Assembly (NCBI GenBank): GCA_020073365.1
Contig: JAIQFL010000013.1
Location: 1-62,023 of the forward strand
Source: Terriglobia bacterium
GTDB lineage: Bacteria; Acidobacteriota; Terriglobia; Bryobacterales; Bryobacteraceae
Reading direction: 5' to 3'
DNA: 62,023 bases
Shown: one piece after another, positions 19,101-27,381 of the stretch
Layout of the letters: every line of letters begins with the position of its first letter
Numbering within the stretch: the first letter of the stretch is position 1
The notes under the pieces: generated by a model
The model's input: the letters and a program-made list of their open reading frames with translations, nothing else
Databases searched by the model: none
What the model was told of the DNA's origin: nothing
Position numbers and translations under genes: made by a program

Positions 19101-20151
19101 CGTCGGCGGGCAGCGTTCCACTGGAAGTGACCACGGTGTTGCTGAAATCGCCCGCGATCATCGCGGGCGTCGGGTTCAGTGAGTCCTGTGCCAGAAAGTC
19201 GCGTCGGTATTGCGGCTCGAAAGCGGCGAACCAGAACGTCTTATTCCGGCCGTCGTAGATCTTGGGGATCACCAGCGGGCCACCCGCGGAGAGCGAGAAC
19301 TGGTTGTACTTCAAGGTGGGCTGCGAGCGGTTGACGGTAGCCAGCGTGAACGGCGCGGCGGCGAACGCCGGGTTGCGATTGTACCACAAGGCGGTGCCGT
19401 GCAGTTGGTTGGTTCCCGACTTGGTAGTGACGTTGATCACGCCGCCGCCCGTCTGGCTGTACTCGGCGGAATAGGCCGAGGTCTGGACGGTGAACTCCTG
19501 CACGGTCTCAGGCGTGAAACTGACCATCGTGCGGCCATAACTGACGCCCGTGTTGTTGACGCCATCGGCCAGGAGATTGGAGCTGCCCGGCCGGCCTCCA
19601 TTGATGCTCAGGTTATAGCCGGGCACGGTCGAGCCTGAGGTGAGCCCCGGATTTTCGCTGCCGGCATCGCCCATCACGTTGGGCTGTGACAGCGCCAGGT
19701 CGAGCACGCTGCGATTGAGCAGGGGAACGTCTTGAATCTGACGTTCATTGACCGTGGTGCTGGACGTGCCGGATTCGGTATTGATGGCGGCCGCCTCTGC
19801 CGAGACAGTCACCTGGGTTGAAACAGCGCCGGTCTCTAGAGTCACATTCACGCCGGCCGTGTTGGCAGTATCCACCTTGACGTTATCCACGGTGGTCTTC
19901 TTGAAACCGGCGGCCTCCACGGCCACGCTGTAGGTCACCGGTTCCAGCGATAGTACGGTGAAGGCGTCCGAGGCGGAAGTCTTCACTTTGATCTGTTGGT
20001 TGGTGCCCAGATTGGTGACGATGACGGTGGCGTTGGGCACGATCGATCCGCTGGGATCGAAGACCGTGCCGGAGATGCCACCCCGATTGGTCTGCCCTGT
20101 GAGCAGGACGAAAAACGCAAGAAGCGAGACGACCAGGCGCATGAGTTTCAC
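16198..20151 (-). CDS. Oar-like TonB-dependent receptor with carboxypeptidase-regulatory N-terminal domain
   Basis: 1317 residues. GTG at 20151 is preferred because GGAGGGAG lies 7 bases upstream; ATG 20142 is three codons in. The order is: signal peptide (LMRLVVSLLAFFVLLTG), a CarboxypepD_reg-like fold (GGISGTVFDPSGSIVPNATV) at residues about 22-105, a plug-like segment (LLADGVNNTGVSYGR), then a long beta-barrel ending in the outer-membrane signature YVQFGLKLYF with terminal Phe. Acidobacteria carry many such receptors, thought to import large substrates such as oligosaccharides or peptides; the substrate here is unknown. It stands alone, without an adjacent SusD-like gene. Confidence 0.93.
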   Translation of the reverse strand: MKLMRLVVSLLAFFVLLTGQTNRGGISGTVFDPSGSIVPNATVIVTNLGTNQQIKVKTSASDAFTVLSLEPVTYSVAVEAAGFKKTTVDNVKVDTANTAGVNVTLETGAVSTQVTVSAEAAAINTESGTSSTTVNERQIQDVPLLNRSVLDLALSQPNVMGDAGSENPGLTSGSTVPGYNLSINGGRPGSSNLLADGVNNTGVSYGRTMVSFTPETVQEFTVQTSAYSAEYSQTGGGVINVTTKSGTNQLHGTALWYNRNPAFAAAPFTLATVNRSQPTLKYNQFSLSAGGPLVIPKIYDGRNKTFWFAAFEPQYRRDFLAQDSLNPTPAMIAGDFSNTVVTSSGTLPADVAKQFGLASTGDATIYDQYNLVNGNQFVQATAPAAGQTYQPFPGNIIPKSMMDATYLKSVKYIVPGANYYVGANGNVFNLYNPRLLTQDDKRFTLRVDQSLGDKHRLTARFTSTPVIKTQVTPSDPTGASAEYSWAKQAMLIHTWTISSNKLNELRLNYTRGRFSSTTSPEYDPFTGKNLNTELGLPSLLPGGVPSLPFIGGQASTSNNDAEERYTISDVFYWNKGKMSWKFGVDLNHALQNVTPLYGAIGGAYGFNAAQTNSTGGTNATGGNSFASFELGVINTNSGATPGLTIRSVLVPYYYRWNSGAGFVQNDWKVRPNLTFNLGVRYAVQLPRTEKYDHQGVFLPNLAQSYPLSTPLTLTDGEVISSALVPPFGFAGKGGRSRYLYPADYKDFEPRFGFAWSPRFLEQRHVTLRGGYGLSHAPVTGFKRLPIPDFGANSSNYGPTTGQKDPAYVMRLGENPPVLNLLTPDQAIFGTSVPPDGLVYQGSLYYQQGLGGYAVSNNVHTPCQNWNFTVSWQANRTTTVEVAYVGNKGTHLFMPNENINPKDVPLVEAQDAAGVNTAGTINDPLGRLNPATGKLMTVQNGTLGSPFLGFSSLTMLYDASANSIRHAGYVNVIHRVAQGLTFTSNYTYGKSIDDASDSGTEKSVASTGRTDGQVALGGTRKNDRSVSLFDQRHVINGTAIYDWPFGYGRRFLSHTWKPLDYVVGGWTTTGIVRLNSGMPATVTMGDANQLGDLTHTVRPDIVPGVPLLNPLYSSSCPVGAGCQPYLNPSAFMRPSFGQLGTAPRSLDGARGPWADYFDGSIQKNFRIGEKRRLQFRMDLINALNHPVFRVFPNNAGGTDLVGNTPTTGALNAADYDTWAKANSQPLSSTTAGTAQLAQINSMVNAVRSNGTASGVLPVDFFHVRLPANFYGTPASAFDITTMNGFKLFRMRQAYNTAFGDLYSFGQPRYVQFGLKLYF

Positions 20152-20258
20152 GTGAACTCTCCCTCCAAATTCGCGGTGTTGACAAAGTAGCTCTGAGCGG
20201 GCGCCGGTCAAGTCAAAACTGGCAGTCGAGACCGGTTTTGCAATGTGAAACTACGGTG

Positions 20259-20354
20259 CAACCGCTCCCTGACGGTCGCGGCTCCGAAGGGGCCGGAAGT
20301 GCTTGCGATACCAACCCTGAGACCTTCGGAGCCGCGACCGTCAGGGAGCGGTTG
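20259..20354. repeat. Perfect 32-nt inverted repeat with 32-nt loop
   Basis: The left arm 20259-20290 begins CAACCGCTCCCTGACGGTCG and the right arm 20323-20354 is its exact reverse complement over all 32 bases. It lies between the stop of homoserine dehydrogenase and the promoter of the TonB receptor, both minus strand. The perfect arms point to a recent or selected element: a BIME/REP-like mobile repeat that may also act as transcription terminator. Confidence 0.85.
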
Positions 20355-20376
20355 CCCAAACTCACTGTGAGAGAAA

Positions 20377-21369
20377 CTAACCTTCGGGTTTTGCCACGCG
20401 AAACTGGCCGAGATTCACCAGGTCGCTGAACACCCCATAAGCCGTCTGTTCCACGCCCGGCTCGATCGAGACCGTTCCGAAAGTTCCCATCAGGTCGGTG
20501 TGGAAGAGAATCAGGTTCGACGTTCCCGGCGTGGCGGCCAGGATGTCGCACCGGTCCAGCACTTCGGCGCGCACGCGTAGAGAGACGCCCGATCTGGTGC
20601 GCCGCCCCCGGCTGATCAGCCGCACGGTTTTGCCCTGGCGAGCCATTTCCTGAAGCCGCGCGGGCGTGAGGCGCGTGATGCCGCGGGTCGAGACCTGCTG
20701 CGGGGTGGTGCCCGCGTCCATGAGCACATTGGCCAATGCGGCGGTCTTGGCGGCGGAGTCCCAGCCCTCGACGTCGAACGCGCCATCGGCCTCCGTGATC
20801 CCCATGGCGCGCGCGGCAGCCAGTCCGTCTTCGAACGATCCGCCGCGCTCCATAGTATCGATCACCACCTTCGACGTGGAGTTCAGCACGCCGGTGAACC
20901 CCAACACTTTCACACCCGGCAGGCAGTGATTCCACAGATTGAACACCGGAGCGCCATCCATCACGGCGGACTCGAAGCGGAAGCCCAAGCCGGCGCGGGC
21001 CGCCTCGTCGCGCAGGGCGGCGTAGGCGTGGGCGATGGGGCCTTTGTTGGCGGTGGCGACATGCATGCGCCGCGCGAAGGCAGCGCGGATGTGCGAAATC
21101 GCCGGCTCGCCATGGGAGGGATCGAGCGTGGTCAACTCGACGGCGATATCGGCGCAAGCGGCATCCAGGAATTCGTCGATGGAGGTCATGCGCGGGCCGA
21201 AGTGCGGGGCTTCGAGTTGACTGTGGGACAGGCCCGCGGGGTCCACCGCAGTACCGTGACGCAGGGTGTGGATACCGGTGATGGTGAAGGGGAACTCACG
21301 CCGCTTTTGCCGGAGGAGGCGGGCCAGCGCGCGCCCCACGTTGCCGTAACCGATGAAGGCGAGTTTCAT
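20377..21369 (-). CDS. hom: Homoserine dehydrogenase
   Basis: 330 residues, a short form without a C-terminal ACT domain. The nucleotide-binding fold is IGYGNVGRALARLL at residues 6-19. TANKGPIAHAY carries the conserved Asn-Lys, and GITEADGAFDVEGWDSAAK matches the homoserine dehydrogenase signature except that the usual NP-x2-D part is altered. It reduces aspartate semialdehyde to homoserine in the threonine/methionine pathway. Its ATG overlaps the CHAT gene's stop by four bases, so it is probably co-translated with it, an odd pairing. No other threonine gene is nearby, so a related sugar- or amino-acid dehydrogenase role remains possible. Confidence 0.8.
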   Translation of the reverse strand: MKLAFIGYGNVGRALARLLRQKRREFPFTITGIHTLRHGTAVDPAGLSHSQLEAPHFGPRMTSIDEFLDAACADIAVELTTLDPSHGEPAISHIRAAFARRMHVATANKGPIAHAYAALRDEAARAGLGFRFESAVMDGAPVFNLWNHCLPGVKVLGFTGVLNSTSKVVIDTMERGGSFEDGLAAARAMGITEADGAFDVEGWDSAAKTAALANVLMDAGTTPQQVSTRGITRLTPARLQEMARQGKTVRLISRGRRTRSGVSLRVRAEVLDRCDILAATPGTSNLILFHTDLMGTFGTVSIEPGVEQTAYGVFSDLVNLGQFRVAKPEG

Positions 21370-24300
21370 GATTGGGACGAAGCAGCCTGCTCGATGAGTG
21401 CGATCAGGTCGAGGGTTAGCTGAACCTTCTCCTGGGCGCTGTCACCGTAGGTCTGGTAATTGTGCAGGGCGGCGAGGGCGTAGTCTTTGGCGTCGGCGAA
21501 GCGGCCGGCTTTCAGGAGCGTAATAGCGATGTTGCGGCCGGTCTCTGCGACCCCGTAGAGATTGTCCGTCGACTCGTGGAAGCGGATAGACTCGCGGAAG
21601 TGGTGCAGCGCGCGGTCAAGTTGGCTCGCATCAGCGTACAGGATACCCAGTTGGCCGTGTCCGACGGCCAAGTATTGCGGGGCGTCAGGCGAAGTCATCT
21701 CCAGAGCCTGGTGATAAGACTGTTGAGCGTTCCGGAGATGGCGCACGAGGGCGGCTTCGGGTTGGCCTGCCTCCCGCCCCTCAAGAAAACGCTCATAGGC
21801 CACTCTGCCAAGTTGACCGAGGGAAGCCGCGCGACCCATGCGGTCGGTCTCAGGCACGAGTTCCAGACCCTTGCGGCACCATTTCTCGGCGTCCGCGAGA
21901 TCACGCATGTCGCGGAGATCAATGTGAGCGTTGCCCAGGTTGAAAGCAGCGATTGAGGCGAACGAACTGTCCCCGATCTGTTGGGCCAAGTCGAAGCTCT
22001 CCTTGTATGACTTGACGCAATCCAGCCGGCTCGTTTCTCTTTGGATCTGACCGAGCGCGTGCAGGGAGGCCGCCAGCGACCGCACGGTGCTCGGATCGTC
22101 ATCCTGGGCACGCTGGCGGTCCCATTCCACACGCAACCGTTGCAGGCGCTCAGCTTCAGCCCACTGCCGGGCACGCCGCTTCAGGCCGACCCGGTACTCG
22201 GTCAGGACGCTCCACCGTTCTTCGCGTCCGGGTAAAGGTCCTTCGGTGGTTGTGTCGACGAAATCCGGGACAATCTCCTCCACTAGGTGCCTCCACTCCG
22301 TTTGTCGCCCGGTGTGATCGTAAAGGCTGTACAAGCCCTGCATCACACCCATCACCGAGTTCCACCATCCCTGCCGCCGGGCAATCCCAAGTGCGCGGAG
22401 CAGGTTCGGCTCTTCAGAGCGCAACACCTCAATCACGCCGCGGTCACCCTCCACGTACTGGCGAATGTAGTAATTCCCCAACTCCCCCACGGCCTCTACA
22501 TAGGCCCGTAGCGCGCGCTCCCGGGCCTCCGCATCGCGCTCCTCGAAGAGCCTGCGGAAGAACCAGGGCACCGCTGGGTGAATCGAATAGCTGACGTGGC
22601 CGAGTGCGGTGAGCAGCCCCACTTCGGCAGCACGATCCAGTAGGCGGATACTATCCTCCTGTGTCAGCCCGCGCAGCTCAGAGAGGTGCCATTCCGCCTT
22701 AGGATTGCCCATAGTGCGAAGCGAACCCACCTGCACAAAGCCCTGGAACAGGTGCAGCAGCGACAGTTGCTTACGTTCGGCCTCATTGAAGGCGTGCTCG
22801 AAGCCGTAATTCAACGACGCGGCCAGCGACTTCGTGCGGCCTTCCGAGACTTCGTCCTCAAACGCTGCTTCACCCGCCCTCAGACGGGCTACGAATGCCT
22901 CGATCTGCTGACGCGTCCTCAGACCATCGCGCAGCGCCTGCCTCACCAGCACGGTGACGGTGAGCGGGTTCCCCTGCGTGAATTCCAGTAGCGGGCGCCA
23001 ATCCTCCACCTCCGTGAGGCGCCGGCTCTGCTTTTCGGCCAGGCCGCGGGCCATCTCGAGCCGCTCCTGAAACGGCATGGGTGGCAAGGCGACCCGCACC
23101 GGCAAATCGCCCAACCAGCCGCGCTCATCGCGCCGCGAGGTGAGCAGGAACCTTGCCTGTGTCTCGCGGGCCGCGCGCAGGAAATCGGCGAGTTCGCGTT
23201 GCTCCTCAGGCGTCCACTGCGATTCCGTGCCCGTCGGGAATCCGGCCACCGGCTCCACGTTGTCCCAGATCCACAGAACCGGCACCTGCCGCAACACATC
23301 CAACGCGATTTCGCGGCGCTCCTGATCGTTTTTAGCGAGCCAGTTGACTCCCGCCTGCTCCAGCCCTTTCCCGAACGCCTGCCCGACCTGGTCCAGCACG
23401 CGCGCCAGCGGTTTGTGCTGCTCGAAGGACGTGAACAGCACCGGGCCTAGTATCCCACCAGTCTCGTGGTACCACCTGGCGAACTCGGCGACGGCCGCCG
23501 TCTTGCCGCTTCCTGCATAGGCGTGCAGGAGTACGATGCGCTGTCGATCGAAAGCGCGGTCGAGCGCCAACAGGGTCTCGTCGCGTCCGAAGAAGCCCGC
23601 GTCCGGGCGCGACGGCAGTCCTTCCAAAGCGACAACGCCGCCGGTCTGAAACTCCAGCTTCGCCGCCCCCGCGCGCTTGGGAAACAGCACCAACGGGGCG
23701 GCCTCGAAGACCACCGGCACCGCCCAATCCCGCAGCGGAATCGGGCCGAAGCCGACGTCGCGTCGCGGATCCGTATCGAGTTGGAATCGGCCGTAGGTAA
23801 CCGCTTCGCCCAGCGTTTCGCCGCGCATCAGCCGTTCGTACAGGTCCTTCATGAACCGTGCCGCAGTTTCGACGAGGACGCTGTACCGCATGGCCACCAC
23901 GCCGGTGGCCCCCGCATCCATCACTTCCTGCGCCAGTGAACCGATGGTGCGAGTCTCTTCGTGGACGTTCGCCGGAACCGCCGCCACCGGTTCGCGTGGG
24001 GGCATCGCATAGGCGGACTGGCACGCGTTCACCACCAGCACACCTGCCCCTTCGCGGATCAGCAGTGCCCCCAGTTTCGGCCCGTCGATCAGTTCCCGGT
24101 TCTCCTCCCGATCCGGGTTTTCAAACAGCAGGTAGCCGTGCCCACCCTTCCGCGGACCTTCTTCGGACCATACCCCGTGACCATCGAAGTGGACCAGGTG
24201 GAACGGCTCCCCTTTGGCCTTGGCGTCATGCAGTACGGCAGAGAGCCGCTCGAAGGTGGGCGGCCGCAGGACTGTGAGTCGTACGGCGTCAATTCCACGA

Positions 24301-24854
24301 AAGCCTTCCACCAGGCGGCGCGCCACGGAGCGGAACGGCACGTCGCCGCCACCCTGCGGACGGCAGATCGCGAGCAGCACCCGCACCGGCCCCTCCGCAG
24401 TTTGCGGCAGCTTGGCCCTCTGGACTGCGTTGTGCGTAGCTCGCACAAAAGCCCGTACCTGGAGCGCCAAAGGCACGCCGGCTTCGGGATCGCGGAGCAA
24501 CTCCCACGGTATGGCCGTGGCCTCCTTCACCTCAGTGACGACTTCGACTCGCGTGTCACTGCGGAGGTTCCGCACTTCGCCCCAGACCGAAGTCCCCTCC
24601 AGGACTCTGTGAAACAGGTCGTTCCCGATCTGGTCCATGCGCTCCTCGATCCGTTTAGCGATCTTAGGCGCCGGGTCGAGCGGATACTGGAGATAGTCTT
24701 CCAGGTACCAGCGCAAGTCCTCCTGGTCGCGCGGAGTCAACTCGAAGGTGAAGCTCCGAGTATCTTCACGCCGCACGCCGCCCTCTTCCAGTTCCAGCAA
24801 CACCTTGTAGCGGTGCTCGCCCTCGGTAGTCTGGCGCAGGCGCAGGACGGGCAT
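21366..24854 (-). CDS. CHAT protease - STAND NTPase - TPR protein
   Basis: 1162 residues in three parts. Residues about 150-390 form a CHAT (caspase-like) peptidase with the dyad His226 (VHFDGHG) and Cys278 (VVNACQSA). Residues about 420-700 are a STAND/NB-ARC-type ATPase with GFFGRDETLLALD, Walker A HAYAGSGKT (444-452) and Walker B VLWIWDN ending at Asp531, followed by LLTSRRDERG as sensor. The rest is a TPR array for ligand sensing. Residues 1-120 are a family-specific helical/beta prefix. This design is that of signal-transducing conflict or programmed-death proteases: TPR senses, STAND oligomerises, CHAT cleaves. Cytosolic; target unknown. It is divergent from a winged-helix/membrane-protein pair. 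Confidence 0.9.
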   Translation of the reverse strand: MPVLRLRQTTEGEHRYKVLLELEEGGVRREDTRSFTFELTPRDQEDLRWYLEDYLQYPLDPAPKIAKRIEERMDQIGNDLFHRVLEGTSVWGEVRNLRSDTRVEVVTEVKEATAIPWELLRDPEAGVPLALQVRAFVRATHNAVQRAKLPQTAEGPVRVLLAICRPQGGGDVPFRSVARRLVEGFRGIDAVRLTVLRPPTFERLSAVLHDAKAKGEPFHLVHFDGHGVWSEEGPRKGGHGYLLFENPDREENRELIDGPKLGALLIREGAGVLVVNACQSAYAMPPREPVAAVPANVHEETRTIGSLAQEVMDAGATGVVAMRYSVLVETAARFMKDLYERLMRGETLGEAVTYGRFQLDTDPRRDVGFGPIPLRDWAVPVVFEAAPLVLFPKRAGAAKLEFQTGGVVALEGLPSRPDAGFFGRDETLLALDRAFDRQRIVLLHAYAGSGKTAAVAEFARWYHETGGILGPVLFTSFEQHKPLARVLDQVGQAFGKGLEQAGVNWLAKNDQERREIALDVLRQVPVLWIWDNVEPVAGFPTGTESQWTPEEQRELADFLRAARETQARFLLTSRRDERGWLGDLPVRVALPPMPFQERLEMARGLAEKQSRRLTEVEDWRPLLEFTQGNPLTVTVLVRQALRDGLRTRQQIEAFVARLRAGEAAFEDEVSEGRTKSLAASLNYGFEHAFNEAERKQLSLLHLFQGFVQVGSLRTMGNPKAEWHLSELRGLTQEDSIRLLDRAAEVGLLTALGHVSYSIHPAVPWFFRRLFEERDAEARERALRAYVEAVGELGNYYIRQYVEGDRGVIEVLRSEEPNLLRALGIARRQGWWNSVMGVMQGLYSLYDHTGRQTEWRHLVEEIVPDFVDTTTEGPLPGREERWSVLTEYRVGLKRRARQWAEAERLQRLRVEWDRQRAQDDDPSTVRSLAASLHALGQIQRETSRLDCVKSYKESFDLAQQIGDSSFASIAAFNLGNAHIDLRDMRDLADAEKWCRKGLELVPETDRMGRAASLGQLGRVAYERFLEGREAGQPEAALVRHLRNAQQSYHQALEMTSPDAPQYLAVGHGQLGILYADASQLDRALHHFRESIRFHESTDNLYGVAETGRNIAITLLKAGRFADAKDYALAALHNYQTYGDSAQEKVQLTLDLIALIEQAASSQS

Positions 24855-24874
24855 GAGCTATATAATAACTGCAT
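24855..24874. promoter_or_regulatory. 20-bp divergent start region with shared AT-rich -10 element
   Basis: Only 20 bases separate the two start codons. The AT core reads TATAAT at 24861-24866 on the plus strand and TATTAT/TATATA on the minus strand. Each -10 lies close enough to its ATG that transcripts would be leaderless or nearly so, and neither gene has a Shine-Dalgarno sequence here. Any -35 elements would fall inside the opposite gene. Mutually exclusive transcription is expected. Confidence 0.55.
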
Positions 24875-25192
24875 ATGGAACGCTCCAAGGCGGAAAGCTT
24901 CACCGCGTATCTGGAAGCTAAGCAGAAATCGGAGCGGGTAACGCGCGCTGCCCCTCGGTCAGGCGGTGGGACTGCGCTTACCGTTCTGGCCGCACTAGCG
25001 TCAGATGGACAAGGCGTGATGTTGCTCAGCGACTTACAGCAGGCCAGCGGTATGAGCTTCCTCGACTTTTCGCAGGCCCTCAAACGCCTGGTGGATACAG
25101 GGTATCTCACGGTCAAAGGTGAACCCGGCCACGAAAGCGTGCTGATCACCAAGCTTGGCGAAGAGGTGGCGGAGTTGGCCCGCCCCGCGTGA
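24875..25192 (+). CDS. Small winged-helix (MarR-like) protein
   Basis: 105 residues. Residues about 33-100 follow a winged-helix plan: TALTVLAALASDGQGVMLLSDLQQASGMSFLDFSQALKRLVDTGYL with a wing LTVKGEPGHESVLITKLGEEVA. The first 30 residues are charged and probably flexible. It could regulate the adjacent CHAT gene or sense a ligand. It starts 20 bases from the divergent CHAT start and is followed after 4 bases by the membrane protein, so the pair is one operon. Confidence 0.7.
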   Translation: MERSKAESFTAYLEAKQKSERVTRAAPRSGGGTALTVLAALASDGQGVMLLSDLQQASGMSFLDFSQALKRLVDTGYLTVKGEPGHESVLITKLGEEVAELARPA

Positions 25193-25196
25193 AGTG

Positions 25197-25871
25197 ATGG
25201 CCAACGCGCCGGACTTCGCAGCGGTCCTGCTGCTCGGCATCCTGGTGGGATTAGCCGAATTGGTGTCCCGCTACCGGGATGCCCCAAAGCAAGCTCTCTA
25301 CACCTGGCCCGCAGTGCTATACCTGCTGCTGAATGGCGCGGCTTCGGCATTGGCGCTGGCGCTGATTCACGGCTATGGCTGGACTTTTGGTGCGGCCGCG
25401 GGTTCCGGGCGTTGGACCCGGGTGCTGGTCGCAGGAGTTGGAGCGATGGGTCTGTTCCGCACCTCGCTATTCACGGTGCGTGCCGGCGACAAGGACGTGG
25501 GAGTCGGCCCGGGCGCGTTCCTGCAGATCTTCCGGGATGCGGCGGACCGCGAGGTGGATCGGCTACGTGCCCAGTCCCGCAGCATGCGCGTCGCAAAGCT
25601 GATGGAAGGCATCGATCACAGGAAGGCCGCCGATGGACTGATGCCATATTGCCTGGTCCTTATGCAGAATGTGTCCGATGACGATCAGCAAAAAATGCTG
25701 AAGGCGGCGCAGTTGCTCGACGCGACGCAAATGGATCTCGCCATCAAGGTGCGCATTCTGGGCTTGCATTTGATGAACGTGGTAGGCCCGGACGTACTCA
25801 CTGCCGCGGTCGAGGCGCTGCGGAAGGACTTGGAGTCCGCTCCGCCGCCCAAAGCCGGCGGAAACGGATAG
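25197..25871 (+). CDS. Membrane protein with three N-terminal helices and a cytosolic domain
   Basis: 224 residues from ATG 25197, chosen over an upstream frame that overlaps the winged-helix gene. Hydrophobic helices are FAAVLLLGILVGLAELV, a segment around YLLLNGAASALALALIHGY and VLVAGVGAMGLFRTSLF. The C-terminal half (residues about 100-224) is soluble and helical, with a KAADGLMPYCLVLMQNVSDD segment, and has no recognised motif. Given its neighbours it may be the membrane-acting or sensing partner of the CHAT-STAND protein; that is inference. It lies 11 bases before tsaD. Confidence 0.65.
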   Translation: MANAPDFAAVLLLGILVGLAELVSRYRDAPKQALYTWPAVLYLLLNGAASALALALIHGYGWTFGAAAGSGRWTRVLVAGVGAMGLFRTSLFTVRAGDKDVGVGPGAFLQIFRDAADREVDRLRAQSRSMRVAKLMEGIDHRKAADGLMPYCLVLMQNVSDDDQQKMLKAAQLLDATQMDLAIKVRILGLHLMNVVGPDVLTAAVEALRKDLESAPPPKAGGNG

Positions 25872-25882
25872 GCTAGCCTTCC

Positions 25883-26962
25883 ATGCGCATCCTTGGCATC
25901 GAATCCTCCTGCGACGAAACCGCGGCCTCCGTGGTGGAAGACGGCGAGACCGTCCTTTCCTCCGTGGTGGCTTCGCAGATGAGCACGCATGGCAAGTACG
26001 GTGGCGTGGTTCCGGAACTGGCGTCGCGCGAACACTTGCGCGCCATCGTGCCGGTGGTGCGGGAAGCCCTCGAGCAGGCCGGCACGAAACTCGAAGACCT
26101 GAGCGCCATCGCGGCCACGGTGGGGCCGGGACTGGTGGGCTCGCTCCTGGTGGGACTCACTTATGCCAAGTCCCTGAGCTTCGCGCGTGGCCTGCCTCTG
26201 ATCGCGGTGAACCACATCGAGGGGCATATCCATGCGGTCATTCTGGAATCCAAACGGGCTGGAACGCCGGTGGAGTTCCCAGCCGCGGCCCTGGTAGTGT
26301 CGGGCGGCCACACGCACTTGTTCGAGGTCCGGGAAGGATTCCAGTATCGTCTGCTCGGCAAGACGCGTGACGATGCGGCCGGCGAGGCCTTCGACAAGGT
26401 CGCCAAGCTTCTGGGCTTTGGATATCCGGGCGGCCCGGTGATCGACCGGCTGGCGCCCCACGGGGATCAGTCGGCTGTGCGGTTCACCTTCGCCAAAATG
26501 AAGGGCAACACGCTGGACTTCAGCTTCAGCGGCCTGAAGACGGCGGTGCTCCGCTGGGTGGAAGCGCACGATATGGAGGCGGAAATCGAAGCGCGGCGCG
26601 CGCTGAGGCGCGAAAACCCGACGCCGTTGCCGGAGCAATGGCTGCCCGCGACCCCTCAGCGCACGCTGGACCTGTTGGCCTCTTTCCAGCACGCCGTGAT
26701 CGTGGAACTGCTCACGCGCGCCGGCGCTGCGGCCGAGAGCATCCAGGCCCGCAGCTTGATCGTTTCGGGTGGCGTAGCCTGCAATTCGGGGCTGCGCGCG
26801 GCGGCCCAATCCGCGCGACTTCCCTACCCGGTTTACTTCCCTTCCCCCGGGCTATCCACCGACAACGCAGCCATGATCGCCGCGGCTGCGTTCCCGAAGC
26901 TGGTGCGAAAGGAATTTGCGTCGCTGGATACCGCTGCCCAGGCCAATCTCACGCTGGCGTAA
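25883..26962 (+). CDS. tsaD: tRNA N6-adenosine threonylcarbamoyltransferase
   Basis: 359 residues, normal length. The family start [18 protein letters not shown], the metal-binding [10 protein letters not shown], the nucleotide loop [11 protein letters not shown] and the C-terminal [14 protein letters not shown] and [12 protein letters not shown] are all present. With TsaB, TsaC and TsaE it forms the t6A37 modification on ANN-decoding tRNAs in the cytoplasm. It is a near-universal core gene; its 11-base distance from the upstream membrane-protein gene suggests shared transcription. Confidence 0.97.
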   Translation: MRILGIESSCDETAASVVEDGETVLSSVVASQMSTHGKYGGVVPELASREHLRAIVPVVREALEQAGTKLEDLSAIAATVGPGLVGSLLVGLTYAKSLSFARGLPLIAVNHIEGHIHAVILESKRAGTPVEFPAAALVVSGGHTHLFEVREGFQYRLLGKTRDDAAGEAFDKVAKLLGFGYPGGPVIDRLAPHGDQSAVRFTFAKMKGNTLDFSFSGLKTAVLRWVEAHDMEAEIEARRALRRENPTPLPEQWLPATPQRTLDLLASFQHAVIVELLTRAGAAAESIQARSLIVSGGVACNSGLRAAAQSARLPYPVYFPSPGLSTDNAAMIAAAAFPKLVRKEFASLDTAAQANLTLA

Positions 26963-26978
26963 TGCAAAAATCCAGGAA

Positions 26979-26998
26979 CGCAGGCGGATGCGCCTGCG
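26979..26998. terminator. Stem-loop between convergent genes
   Basis: CGCAGGCG-GATG-CGCCTGCG, an 8-bp perfect stem with a 4-nt loop, 16 bases after tsaD and 5 bases before the stop of the convergent gene. No strong T-run on either strand. It is placed to end transcription in both directions. Confidence 0.55.
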
Positions 26999-27003
26999 CC
27001 ACG

Positions 27004-27279
27004 CTACGGCTGCCCGACCGGCGCCGGAGCGGGTTTCGCAGGGGAAGCCGCGGAGGCCGCCTTAGCGGGCGCCTTCGCCGGCTGGGCCGCTTCCATGGCG
27101 CGCCGGATGGCGTACATTACGTACAGCCCAAATACCAGCGCCGTCAGCAGGGCGGTCAAGAACAGGAAGAGACCGTCGACGGTCCCGGCCTGGCCGGTGA
27201 GCACCAGCCATACTGCTGAGCCCACTCCGCCCACGATCATCAAGATACTGAAGAGAAACAAGAATCCGCGATCCGACAT
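27004..27279 (-). CDS. Small two-helix membrane protein, function unknown
   Basis: 91 residues. Two transmembrane segments, FLFLFSILMIVGGVGSAVWLVL and FLFLTALLTALVFGLYVMYAI, are followed by an Ala/Pro/Lys-rich cytosolic tail (from residue 62). No family recognised. Convergent with tsaD and upstream of a 102-base gap before the ABC exporter operon end. Confidence 0.6.
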   Translation of the reverse strand: MSDRGFLFLFSILMIVGGVGSAVWLVLTGQAGTVDGLFLFLTALLTALVFGLYVMYAIRRAMEAAQPAKAPAKAASAASPAKPAPAPVGQP

Positions 27280-27381
27280 AGCCCGTCGTTTCAGCTCCCT
27301 CGGGCGGAGTTCACAAACCGCCCCCGCAAGCTATTGTATAGCAGAAGACGATGGCGGCGCACGCGTTTACGCTGGCCTTGC

